Shown piece by piece: positions 19,606 to 30,696 of a stretch of 33,341 bases of DNA. The stretch spans positions 7,379-40,719 of the forward strand of contig BMAT01005656.1 of NCBI GenBank assembly GCA_019649035.1, written 5' to 3'. The notes under the pieces are model-generated. The model worked only from the letters and a program-made list of their open reading frames with translations. It made no database searches and had not been told where the DNA came from. Numbering within the stretch: position 1 is the first letter of the stretch; the number at the start of each line of letters is the position of its first letter. The position numbers and the translations under genes were made by a program. This DNA comes from Elysia marginata. Lineage: Eukaryota > Mollusca > Gastropoda > Plakobranchidae.

Positions 19606-22600
19606 TGTATGAAGTTTTTGTAAAATTATAAGTATGTCTCTTGTGTCTGTGGACGGAGCCCAAAACGTTAGCTTTAGGCCTAGTATTATTCCGTCTCTTA
19701 TCATTTCACTTCAGACTTTTTTATTTTTTTTCTGTGGGGTTTCATGGAAGCGTGTATAATTTACATAACATCTTTTAGTAGGCTTTTATTCACATACAAA
19801 ATTTTTCATCTAGCTCCCTTGCAGGCAAGCACACCTGTACACTGTTTCTCATTTTAACAGATGAAGATTATTATCTAGTCAATTTCTATCATGGCATTGT
19901 TACTGTTACAAGCTTAATTTCTGCGAGACATTGTTGCAATTCTCAGTCAATCATTGTACAGGCTTGATAATACACAGCACATGCAGACCGTACTTAATTT
20001 AAAGCTTAAGAATCTCTTAACTCCTTGTTCTTTGTTTTCTTTCTTTTTTTTTAATTTGAATTTCATACTGTATACAGCATATTCCTGTATCCCCCCCCCC
20101 CCCCTTTCCCACTTATTTTGTTGATGTTTTCATGTTCCAAGCTTAGTCAATTTTTTAGCATACTATTTTGTTTTAAACACTCTTTTTTTTGTTGTAAATG
20201 CTTGTTAACAAAAAAAACTGTCACTTTTTAATAACTTCTTTATTATGAGTATGGTAGCTCTTTTCTTCAACGGCACTTTCACTTATTCCATGCCGTACTT
20301 GAACAATCACAAACCTCTCTGTCATAATCTCCTGTCTTCCGTGTCAGCTTGACCAAGTGTTTGTTGTTTCTTGTTGTCTCAATACATAAATATATATATA
20401 TATAATATATTCAAATATTTCACGATTATTTCAAACCATTCAATAAAAGCAACCAGGGTGATGAATCAAACATGCTTCCTACCTAAGTACCTGCCTACCT
20501 TCGTTTGTACGAGGCTGTGTTCCTTCTTTGCTGGAAGTAGCCATCCACATCAGCTGTCCATCCTTCTCTATCCAGTGCATCCCTTCTCCATATCACTCCT
20601 TTAAGTCAGCTGAACCATATTGTTTCGTCTTCTTCCCTTTTGTCTACCTCTTAATGAGTTAATCTTTTGCCCTGTCGTGGTTGCCACTCTGCCACTCCAT
20701 GTCACTCTGCTTCCGTCTGTTGTTGCTTAGCCTGGTCACATGTACAGCCCATTTCAACTTCAGTACAAGAAGAAATCAGAATATATACCTTGCACCCTGT
20801 TTTGCTGAATTTTTTCTTGTTTGCAGCACCATCTTTTACTTTAAAATTTGATATCTTGCTTGCCACGGTTCTTTTAGTTCTAGCCATTGTTAGCTTTTCT
20901 CCTAGATAGACAGCTTGTGTCAGTAACCATGTTTGACAACTATACATCGCAGTGGGAAAATGCATTTGGTGAAGACTTGTCTCTTAAGCGATATATGGGC
21001 ATTTCAATTTTCATTGTCCAAAAAAAAAATGTTTTTTTATTTCTTCCATAACAAATCCGACTTGCCCAGATTCTACAATTTATCTCTTCATTTGTTGTCT
21101 CTTGATTCAGACTTGTTTTATTATGAATCTATAAGAAAAGTATGATGCCAATCTATCTGAAGTTAATGACAGTACCAAACTTGTTGCCATAATGATGATG
21201 TAAAGGGCTTTTGAGTGGTGAAAAAATCTAAACCCTCAGCGAATGATTAGTATCTAGTTAAAGCAAAGCAATTTTTTTCTGTGCCTTATTTTATTTTTTT
21301 TCTGTCTTCTCAAAATTAACTTGGCTAAAGAAAATTGATCAATGTATCCCCAAAGATTTTGGGTCAAGCCTCATAAGGTCAACTAGATGGTAACTTAAAG
21401 TCAAAATATTTTTCTGAGACTCTTGTAAACACTTATTTATAAATGAATTAATTTTTTTGGTAGGCCTATTTTTTTTCCCCCATATTTTATTCTGAAGTTT
21501 GGTTTTCTATTGAAATTTCTATGGAAAAATTGGTTAAATCTAAGCTCATCATAGCACAAAATGAATCTAGGAAAAAAAATCATTTGTGGAAATTGTTCAA
21601 AATGGTTGCTTTTTGGAGAGTTAAAATGGCTTAATTGTGAAGTACAATTTAACAAATTTATCACATATTATGTATTGCGCTAGACAGATCACTTTATCGC
21701 TTTTGCTGTTTCTGTTAAAAATGTTTAAAAAAACTTTTATAAAACCACATTTATTAGTTATTTAATGCTTTGCGGCATGCTGTTTTAAACAAAGAGATCA
21801 ATTTTATTAAAAAATACTTTGATTTATATTTATTGAACAAATATTAGTGAAAAACTAAATGTTCTTTATCATTTATGGTAAAAAATTCAGGGATTTTGTC
21901 ACATGAAATTTTCTTTTTTTTTTTTTTTTGTTCTTATTATTATATTATATTTGTTATTTTTGTGGTTGTTGTTTAGCAATGAACAGAAAACCAAAATTTT
22001 AAATTTTTTATTAATCAATCTTGTATCCTGCATCCTTGTTAATTTGTTAATGTTATTATAGTGCAAATGGCCATTACTAATACTATTTTCCTTCAAAACC
22101 ATGTATGTTACTTTTACGAGAGCTGGTGCCTGTGTATTTATTGTGTGAATTTAAGAGAGAATGTGGAAGTGCATCCTTTTGAATGAAGTAAAAACCCTTT
22201 TAAAATGGCAATTGAAGAGTGTATTTTTCAAAACTAGGTTCAGTCCAGTTTCAATAAAATCTGTTATATTTATCCAGAATCTACCGAAGATTGAAAAAAA
22301 AATTTCTTCTCAGCAAAAAATCTTGGGCTGCAGTAAACCAGCTATTAATTTCCCTTTAATTTTAATAGGGATTTCAGAGACTTGAGGAGACCGAAAGGGG
22401 CCATTTTCTCAAAATTATTCAAAATGGGCTGAACCAAGTTTTGAAGAAAAAAAAAATGGACTTCAATTCCTTTTGTAGGTAATAATATGCCCCCCCTCCC
22501 CCGCCAATTCTTTCCTGGTTTCTCTGTAATTTATAAATGTTATCATATAACTGATCAAAACTACAATGCACTACTGGTTGTTACTGGCTCAATGCATCAG

Positions 22601-22782
22601 TGTAGTCCCCTTCCTTGTCACAGATAGTTTTATCCTTGTTCTGGAAGGTTACATGTTTAAAAAAATTTGATCTAATTGTGGAAAGATAATCTTCATTGAT
22701 AGTTGTACATGTAATTAATTATTCATATGCATTGAAAAGTCTTGTTAAATACTACTATACAACTTAAGTGTAAATATGTACA

Positions 22783-22805
22783 AATAAAAATCTGTAGAGA
22801 ATAAA
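22783..22805 (+). terminator. Tandem poly(A) signals, + strand
   Basis: AATAAA at 22783-22788 and again at 22800-22805. They are the last close pair on this strand before the opposing signals, so they are a candidate distal end of the TIF1-like transcript. Confidence 0.4.
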
Positions 22806-22837
22806 GTTGAATTACAAAGAAAATTTATGCATAAGTT

Positions 22838-22847
22838 TTTATTTATT
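22838..22847 (-). terminator. Poly(A) signal, - strand
   Basis: Reads AATAAATAAA on the - strand, about 165 bases downstream of the stop of the candidate terminal exon at 23008-23061. Confidence 0.35.
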
Positions 22848-23007
22848 CTTTCATCCGAAGTGTTTCATGTGAGACTGAAAGCACATGCAACATCTGACAT
22901 AAGGATATCATCAGGATACTGGGCCGAAGAGCAAATACTCACATGCTGCTGGATTAAAGAAGAGGACATTAGGATATCAGCATAATTTTAGATACCTCTC
23001 TATTCTC

Positions 23008-23061
23008 TTAGATTTTCCTGTCTGTATCAGTTGAGTCTAGAATGCCGTAAATCTGTCGGTA
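23008..23061 (-). CDS. Candidate tiny terminal coding exon
   Basis: On the - strand a strong acceptor (TTTTGTCCTCTTTCAG) leads into 17 codons, YRQIYGILDSTDTDRKI, then TAA. A doubled AATAAA lies a short way downstream. I do not recognise the peptide. No upstream partner exon was found between here and 30.7 kb, so this may be chance. Confidence 0.25.
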   Translation of the reverse strand, partial: YRQIYGILDSTDTDRKI

Positions 23062-24023
23062 CTGAAAGAGGACAAAATGTTTTCAGAAATAACATAGAAA
23101 CTAACAATATTGTCATGATGATATGATGTTATCATGACTTTTTTAAACTGCATCACAATCATTTTAAATGCTTTGGCAGAAATTTTAAGTGAATCGCTGA
23201 AAAAAATATAGAAACGGCCACTTTAAAAATCTGTGGGTTTTGATGCAGGACAAACTTTTGACAGATTTTTAATAATGTTTTTCCTTCGTTCTATTTTTTC
23301 AACCATAAAATCTTTTTGGATAAAATTTTCAACACTACTAAATAATGTAGTTTGAGATGGATACAAGGTAAAAGCTTTTTTTTTTAGGACAGCCTTATTT
23401 TCTTCGCTATGCCTTAAAACACTTTGTCCACCATCACATCCGACAGCATGGCGACATTTTGTCACAGCCTCAGTTACTGCTTGTCTCAGGAATGTGTGAC
23501 TGCCAGGGCTCTTTTTTTTTTTTTTATTCACCGATACATTGACTTTTTTTGCGGAACCAGACTGTTCAAAATTGACCTTATTTGTCCTTTAAAAGCATTT
23601 AGATAAGCCATAGATTGGTTGCTCTTGTGTTGCTCATATTTCTGTTTAACTACTGTGGAACCCTTGAATGAACATCTTGAAAAATGTCACACTCACACTA
23701 GATCTTGTAAAAAAAAAAAAAGGGGGGTGGGTCTTAGTTTAGAGGGGAAAAATATAATAAAAATTTTTTTTTTAAAACTGGATGTCCTCAAATTTTAACC
23801 CTAGAAGTGTCACATATTAATTTTTGCGACATAATTTCCATTAGCATTAGTGCTAAAAAAAAATTCCCGTTTTATAGGCCGGCCGATACTTTGTGGGTTA
23901 AAATCACATGAGCCTGAGGAGAGGTCTTTATTGAGGAGTTCCGCATATTAATAATTGGATTTAGTCTTTGATTTGATCTGTTTGAAGGGTTTTCTCCTAA
24001 AAAAAAAAAATATTTTAATTTTA
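23062..24023. other. Intergenic stretch, no gene supported
   Basis: AT-rich, with A runs at 23709-23720 and 24000-24010. A 102-codon open frame on the - strand (23223-23531) shows no known family or splice context and was not called. Confidence 0.5.
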
Positions 24024-24280
24024 GGCGATGTTGTGGTTGAGTGGTAGAAACTCGGCTTTCGGACCGAGAGTTCAGGGGTTCGAGTCCTGCTTTGGTATAG
24101 TCCTTGAAAAAGGCTATTTACTCACATTTCTTCGCATCACTCAGAGTGATGTGCTTTATTTGCTGCTCCTCTGTGAGTTCAGAAGATAGTCAGGTTAGGA
24201 ATGGCCTGTAGTTGGAGAACCCATGCAAAGGGCTTGGAGCATATTAGTGGATAAGTGCTATATGAAAACACTCTTTATTA
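24024..24280 (+). mobile_element. tRNA-derived SINE, about 257 bp
   Basis: The head resembles a tRNA: A-box-like GTGGTTGAGTGG, an anticodon-arm-like CTCGG/CCGAG stem and the B box GGTTCGAGTCC, the two parts of an internal pol III promoter. An unrelated body follows, with AGTGGATAAGTGCTATAT near the 3' end and a short CTCTTTATTA tail. The 3' body recurs inverted at 25712-25835. Confidence 0.85.
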
Positions 24281-25162
24281 AAGTCACCACTGTAACGATG
24301 CACCGCTTACATCATAGGACCAAAGACAAACACAACGCAAGCCAAAATTAATGTAAGAAAAAATTGTGAGTTTTATTATAACATTTCAATATACATCATG
24401 TCATGGTAACACATAGGCCAACATGAATTACATCTTAAACGTATCAAAAATTTGAAGTTTACTGTAACCATAGGACAGCCAAGAGCATAAATAGACATCA
24501 GTCATAGTTAATTGCAAGTTAACTTTGGAAATAAAACACATCAAAGGTAAAAAAAAATATTATGAAAAATTCAATAGGAAAGAGGGATTTTACTGTGGAG
24601 TCAGAGACAAATTTGAATATTAATTATGTAAAGTTAGTTACTTCAATGAAATTATGCTTGTTTTAAAACAATTCGTAGCTATGCAAAATGACCTTAAAGT
24701 TAAAGTATTGAAAATGTGTGATAAATGTATAGTATGAAACCTGTGCAAATTAGATTGAGAAAGAGGAAAAACTTGCATTACTCATGACAAAAATTTTGGT
24801 TGTGGCAGAAAAGATAAGGTGAAAAATGTTTTTGCCTGACTGTTCACACTTTATATTCATAATATGAACAAGCCTATAGTACTCAAAGTTAAATTTAATT
24901 TTTTGTTATACCTTGGTTTTACTAAGTTAAATATTAAGAGACAATAACTTACAGGCTGGATAAAGAAAAACCTGTATTGTTTGTTTTTTTTACTTTGCAA
25001 AACAATTTTATTTCAGAGCTCTTATTACTAATACTATTATCAGGGAGGTGCATTCTAAGGGTTTATCCTAAATTCATGATTTTTTTTTTTTCGATTTTGA
25101 ATAAGAAAAATCCTGATCTGGATGTGCACTACTTATGTAAGAACAAAAGTTTATTTGCCAGT
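24281..25162. other. Intergenic stretch, nothing recognised
   Basis: AT-rich sequence between the SINE and the LINE-like insertion, without pairable repeats or coding signals. Confidence 0.5.
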
Positions 25163-25284
25163 TAATTCCTGATGGGGCAGTGGCATGAAATGACAATAAA
25201 GATAGAGAGAGCTGCCGAAGCGTCGCAGACAGAGAACTGGGATGCGCCACGGCACTAAGTAAGTAAATAAGTAATTCCTGATGG
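25163..25284 (+). mobile_element. Truncated LINE-like 3' end with 13-bp target-site duplication
   Basis: TAATTCCTGATGG occurs at 25163-25175 and 25272-25284. The 96 bp between them end in an open frame closing with TENWDAPRH and TAA, followed by a TAAGTAAGTAAATAAG tail. Flanking duplication, 5' truncation and a simple-repeat tail are typical of target-primed insertion. The family is not identified. Confidence 0.7.
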
Positions 25285-25711
25285 CAAAGCCAATCTTACT
25301 GCTGTATTGGCTTTACTTGTACTTGTAGTTGAACTGTTTACGTGAATTTCATCAATGTTAAGTATACACATCCTAACGTCAGGATTTTTTCTCACAAGTA
25401 GAGCCCATCCCTGTATTAAGTTAGTTTTACGTTTGGAAGAGTTAAAGATAAAAAGTTTGAAGAAAAATGATTCAAATGAACTCAAGAAATGCATATACGG
25501 GTGCCTAGTACCAAAAGAGAACATTGTCGACCTAACAAAGCAAAAATGAGAAAATATAGCAAAATAATAGATAGCAAGCAAGTAACAAAATGATTCGAAG
25601 AAAAGGGCTAGTAATCATTCAGACCAAATATAACAGACAAGACCCTAAGCCTTTTCAAGAGAGAAAAGGCGAAGATAATGGAGGAGTCCTATACAACAGT
25701 GCGTGATAAAG

Positions 25712-25835
25712 AGCATTTAAAGAGCATTTTTATATAGCGCTTATCCACTAATGTGCTCTAAGCGCTTTACATGGGTTCCCCGACAGGCCATTCCCAACCA
25801 AAGTACCTTCTGATCCACAGAGGAGCAGCAAGTTC
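25712..25835 (-). mobile_element. Truncated SINE copy, 3' body only
   Basis: Reverse complement of the 3' body of the element at 24024-24280: GCGCTTATCCACTAATGTGC, CATGGGTTCCCC and CACAGAGGAGCAGCAA all align. The tRNA-like head is missing. Confidence 0.8.
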
Positions 25836-26509
25836 AGTTAAGCTAGCATAAGTGCGTGATCTTTACTGTAATTTTAATTAAGGAAACAGGAAGGCGATTA
25901 TGGTAAAACTAAAACTTCATTAAATTTCAACTCAAGTAAATGTTAAAACAAAAGTCAATAAATACATGAACAATGTAGGCCGGCTAGTACAGTAGTAGAG
26001 GCATCCAAGTACGGGGTGGGAATATAAAGAAGAGCATCAACAAAGCAAAAATAGAAATCAGTAAAAAAGCAAAAACAACAATGTAATGTATGCTTGGCAA
26101 AAGCGAAGAAAGGCTTGGTATAAATTTACACTCATTGTTTATGCCAAAAGCGTGAAACTACGATTAATAAAGCATAACAATTGAAAGCTGAATTTTACAG
26201 AGTTAAAAATACCGGGTACCGTACAGAAGTTGTGCCACATCGCTGATGGCAACGTTTTCTTCCCTCTCTAAGCAGCTGTAAAAAGCGTAGAAAGAGTATA
26301 CTTGTGCCATATTGTTAAACGTTCTGACCCAAATCTACGTTACAACTTGGGGAACACCGATCTCTTCCGCATTTTTTCTTGCATATTGCGCATTTCTTTG
26401 TGTGGGTCGATAAGAAAAATATGCAGCTTAAAAAGGAAAAAAAAAAAACGCTCTTTGACCACCTTTAATACACAATTCCGCACCAATAGGTAGATATAGG
26501 TCAGACCCA
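25836..26509. other. Intergenic stretch, nothing recognised
   Basis: AT-rich with no coding signals or repeats that pair inside the window. Confidence 0.5.
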
Positions 26510-26750
26510 TTGTATTGAGGCTGTGCAGTGCACATTGCAAAAAAGTTTTGCATTTCGCTATAAAAATTACTGACGATTCCGTAAGTTAGAATATAACTCT
26601 TTTGTGCTAAGGATCAATGTGGATCTACGTAAATTAGGGTTACATTGATTCATTGCACACAAAAGCTTTGCTATTACTTCCGGGAGCGTCCGGCATTTTG
26701 ATAGCGAGATGCTATTGCATTTACGTAATGTGCACAGCCTCGATTGTAAA
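26510..26750. mobile_element. Foldback MITE of about 240 bp
   Basis: The ends TTGAGGCTGTGCA and TGCACAGCCTCGA pair, with an extra GTGCA in the left arm. An inner pair (CTTTTGTG ... ATCAATGT with ACATTGAT ... CACAAAAG) extends the foldback structure. Confidence 0.7.
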
Positions 26751-26804
26751 TTTGTTTTTATATTTCATTCAGCAGCTTAAAGATTTTACTAGAACAATTA
26801 CAGT

Positions 26805-27093
26805 ATAGGGAATGAGATTTCAACAAGAGTAGCGGAACTTTCCCGGTGTCACTCCACTATCTTATGAATACAAATATTACAATCTTTTAAAATTTATGCG
26901 TCAGATTTATTTTCAACATAACATTTTTATTTAACTCTATAGCTTTTAAGTTCTAGAAGTCAAATCGTTTATAAAAGTAAGAAACTTATCCTACAACCTA
27001 GGTCTAGATTACAATAACCACTATAGTTTTTTGAAGTGTTGTCTTCTGGAAAAGGGACGTTATTCATGTTTTACCTCTAATCTCATTCCCTAT
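26805..27093. mobile_element. 289-bp MITE with perfect 15-bp terminal inverted repeats
   Basis: ATAGGGAATGAGATT at 26805-26819 is exactly complementary in inverted orientation to 27079-27093. No coding capacity. Confidence 0.8.
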
Positions 27094-27705
27094 TACGTGT
27101 TAAGGCACGCAACACACACCTACAATGTATCTGAATTATGAATGAAATATACCCCAACACATTCGAGGGCGTTCTTAACTCATTGTTGGTCAAAACTATT
27201 TATAAACAACACAATATACGTCTCGCAACGAAAAAAAAAAAACAAACTCAAATCGCATGTCGCAATTTTCACATCATACACGACAAGGTGTTGCTATTTT
27301 GAAAAATCTTAACGCTTCCAAGTGTTAAAAAATTTCATGGAATTATAAGTATAGTGTGGAAAAATTGCGTTTGCTTAATATTGGCAAAATAAAAAAAGAG
27401 AAAAATAGTTTTGAATGGTATTTTCTCAAATTACAACTTGCGACATCAGATACATTTTGAATCGGTCGATCATATCATAAATTCCATAACATAAGGAAAG
27501 AAAAAGGAAGAGAACTCTTTTAAAAAAAATAAAACTTTATGAGAACAAGCTTGTGTTTTCATTAAGGAGTTAATATTAAAGTAATAGCTTAATAAGTTAT
27601 AATGATATATTATTATTGATGAAAAAAAATCCGCTTAATGCATTAATATGGAATGATATCACATGTTGTGGTACTGTAGCAGGGCTAATGTAATTGTAAG
27701 TACCG

Positions 27706-28039
27706 GTAAAGTGGAATCCATTTAAAGGCAACGCCTTTAAGGAAAACTCTTGCTTAAAGTGAACTCTGCTTCGAAGTACCATTTTATATTTCTTTATATT
27801 ATTATAATGGTTAAAGTCAATTCTTGCCTTAAATCAACTCTCTTTCGAAGTACCATTGATTTTGTATTTCTTCAAATAAATGTAATGGTTAAAGCCAACT
27901 CTTGCTTAAAGAAAACTCTCTTTTGAAGTACCATTTTGTATTTCTTTATAATTCTAATGATAAAAATCAACTGGTGCTTAAAGTCAACATATTTTTTTTA
28001 GGTCCCGTGCTGAAGACTTAATCAAGATTCCACTGTACA
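27706..28039. mobile_element. MITE-like element with internal 75-bp tandem repeats
   Basis: The ends are GTAAAGTGGAATCC and, on the other strand, GTACAGTGGAATCT. Inside, about three and a half units of 72-78 bp each carry AACTCTTGCTTAAAG, CGAAGTACCATT and TTGTATTTCTT. Confidence 0.78.
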
Positions 28040-28236
28040 CGTACTTTACAGCTCTAAGTTTACAGATTCATAGTAGCAGTACTAATACTACTACTCATCT
28101 TTTAGATACAGCCAGTAAGATACACTGTATAAACAACGAAACGTCACCCTCCGTCTGTACACCGAACTTTGCCCTTAATTGTTAATAACCCCGCATTTAG
28201 TAGGAATGGTACCAACCTCTTCATTAATAAATAAAT

Positions 28237-28674
28237 GTGTCGTCTTCTGTCCAAATGAGTCGTAAGTCGAAAGGCTTAGTTTGGAGATATAGGCCTTTAA
28301 AGATTAGTGGGTGTTTTGAAGTCAAATTTTTAAAATTCAAGATATTGACGCTTAAATCATTTCTAAACATTTTCACACCTAAATGATGTTTGAATTTCAT
28401 TTTTAGTTGTTTAATTTTAATTGGTATTGTTGCTAAAGCCTCCATACCTTTATAGTCGTCTAAACTTTAGATACTGTTTTCTCCCTTTTCTGAAACTTTA
28501 CAAGTCCTACCCCTGCCTACTTCAAACGGCTACAATTTCATACAGAAGCATGGTGGAGCTTTTCTGTTTAATGTATTTGAAAGTAGAGAAAAAAAAGCTT
28601 TTATATGATACCAATACATGCATCTGACTACCTTCCAATTTCGACTAAAGACTCATTTAGACTGGTTGCAAGAC
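28237..28674. mobile_element. 438-bp MITE with inverted ends, copy 2
   Basis: Same family and orientation as 15017-15445; roughly three quarters of bases appear shared by eye. Shared blocks include CAGAAGCA, TTGAAAGTAGAGAAAA and GGTTGCAAGAC. Inverted ends are present but more decayed at the right. Confidence 0.85.
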
Positions 28675-29076
28675 AAATGTAATAGGCCAATATGTTTAGT
28701 TAACGGTTGGTATTTTTTCACGGGGCTATTAAAAAGCGGGGAAGGAAGAATTTAGATTATGTTCAACTTGAAGAAAAGTCATAAGCCTCGCATCTTGTCA
28801 TCATTTTTTATTCAGTTCTTCTTTTTGTCAGTTATAGTGATTTGAATTTGTAAAAGGTGATCGTAAAATGAAGACATTAAAATAGACATGTGGTATAAGT
28901 GCTGACAGATTGTAGCTCGTATTTGCTCGTTAAAATGAACTTTTATGAAACGTAATTATGTTGACAATCTATAATTTAAATTTTAGAACAATTAAAGATT
29001 TTGTTCTAACTTTGCAGCAGAGTAAACTTAAGAAAGAAAAGAAATGTGGTAAAGTATCAAACATTTATGCGGATGT
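28675..29076. other. Intergenic stretch, nothing recognised
   Basis: AT-rich sequence between the MITE and the microsatellite, without coding signals. Confidence 0.5.
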
Positions 29077-29082
29077 TAGAGA

Positions 29083-29113
<31 letters not shown>

Positions 29114-29126
29114 CGACAAAGAGAGT
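29077..29126 (+). repeat. AG microsatellite
   Basis: Nearly pure (GA)n of about 45 bases with one GT interruption. Confidence 0.92.
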
Positions 29127-29616
29127 AGGTATCAAATATACTTGATTAATATTATGGTCAAACATTATTTGAGCAAGTAACAACAACATGTACATGAAGT
29201 ATACACCCATACATTATACGGAAAATTTAAATAACAATTTACATTCTGGCACGGAGGCCGACATGAGCCTGGTTTGTCGCTTTATCCAAACATGGCCAGG
29301 TTTTTTGTTAGAGAGAATGGTTAAAATTTGCAATTCTAAAGAATAATATATAACAAAAAATGAAAAATTCAACAAGCATCAGACTACCTGCGTTTATTTT
29401 AAACATTAAAACAAAGCAGCATGAAGCATCAACAATTAAAAGAAAAAAAAAACTAAGAACAAGAACACTGCATTGCAATGCCAAAGAGGCATATGACACG
29501 ATCAATCATACAGAAATCCCGTCATATACTCTACGAAAGCCTCGGGGTCATAATAATTATTAAAAGGCACAATCGGTTTTAGGCCCAGTGGACATTCTTT
29601 CAACGTCAGTCACAGC

Positions 29617-29668
29617 ATACCCAGGGATCTATTATAGTTAGTATAAGTATAATAGATCACTGGGCATA
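29617..29668. repeat. Short hairpin with about 19-bp arms
   Basis: CCCAGGGATCTATTATA pairs with TATAATAGATCACTGGG with one internal mismatch around an 11-base AT-rich loop. Confidence 0.75.
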
Positions 29669-30696
29669 TCTATGGAATAACAGCTTCAGTATACAATAAC
29701 ACACCAGTTTACCTTACTGTAACTCAAAGCTGAATACATTACAGCTATTGGTGTACAAAGTTTTATGTACCTGTTCTTCATAGCTAGCCGTTTGTTAAAC
29801 AACAATAACAATAATGCTATTCCTTCATTTCTTCTAAAACGCAGGAAATTCAATCTAATTTGAAGCGGAAAGAAATTTAAAGACCAACAATTTTGTTGCA
29901 TTATGCAGATAAACATAGCGAAATACAGCCTTAAGCTTATCCGTGTTTGGTCGACTGAGAACACAATGATACGTGATACGATTGGAAGACAGTGGGCTTG
30001 TTTCACGAGAGGAGGTATCCTACTCCAACATGTCTACAGATCATAGTTATAAGATCAAGAAAGAATTATTTTGAGGCATAAGAGTCTCATCTAGCTATCC
30101 ATGACCGTATGTAACAGTTTGAAAAAATACATTTCACGATATTCATAATTGACTATTATGCTCACTCTTCTATAATTTTACAGCAATAATTATTGTTCTG
30201 TCATGATGACCCCCCCCCTCGCCCGCCCCCCTAAACAGAGGAAGACCAGAGCTTAAATATGTTCTCACCATAATAATATTATTATGAGCTAATACAAGGT
30301 ACAAAGGGAATAAAGAAATCGCCATACAGACAGATTTTCGTAGTTGAGCAAGCCTACATAATAGATGATAACAACGCCACTAATATTATTAATAAAAACG
30401 ACATCAACAAAGATTACTGGCGCTTCAGAAAAGGTTAACTATCTGAATCATCCTCTATAAAAACGATCAACTTTGAATAAGAAAAACCCTGGTACATTAT
30501 AGAAACGGTTTAGTAGCTACTTCTATCCGTTCACTTGAAAACAAGCTGCATTCATTGATTAAATGTTTCTGATTTTCTTTTTCTGAAGAGTTACACCTCG
30601 GCACGTCAGGTATAGAACGGGCTTCTACAAAAAATTCTATTTCTTTTGTCGCCTGCATGCTGCTTCCATCAGTAGGGCTTATTAAGAGGAACTGGT
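29669..30696 (-). other. Probable 3' UTR and flank of the right-hand gene
   Basis: No coding signals are convincing. A C-rich run lies at 30209-30231. The nearest AATAAA I found on the - strand is at 29393-29398, about 1.3 kb past the stop codon, so the transcript end is undetermined. Confidence 0.35.

Larger units (their letters stand above)
17483..22805 (+). other. Probable 3' UTR and downstream flank of the TIF1-like gene
   Basis: No coding exon is supported after the TGA at 17482. Candidate AATAAA signals on the + strand occur at 18747, 20442, 22253, 22783 and 22800. Which is used cannot be decided from sequence; the earliest would give a UTR of about 1.3 kb and the last pair about 5.3 kb. 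Confidence 0.45.

Noticed and set aside
20702..20965. 87-codon - strand frame slightly reminiscent of a LINE reverse-transcriptase tail
   Set aside because: The resemblance is limited to a few residues and the expected following motif is absent.
23223..23531. 102-codon open frame on the - strand
   Set aside because: No known family, purine-rich rather than pyrimidine-rich sequence before the only AG, and A runs in the coding strand.
24024..24100. Functional tRNA gene
   Set aside because: The anticodon-loop spacing and acceptor end do not fit a clean tRNA, and the sequence continues into a SINE body.
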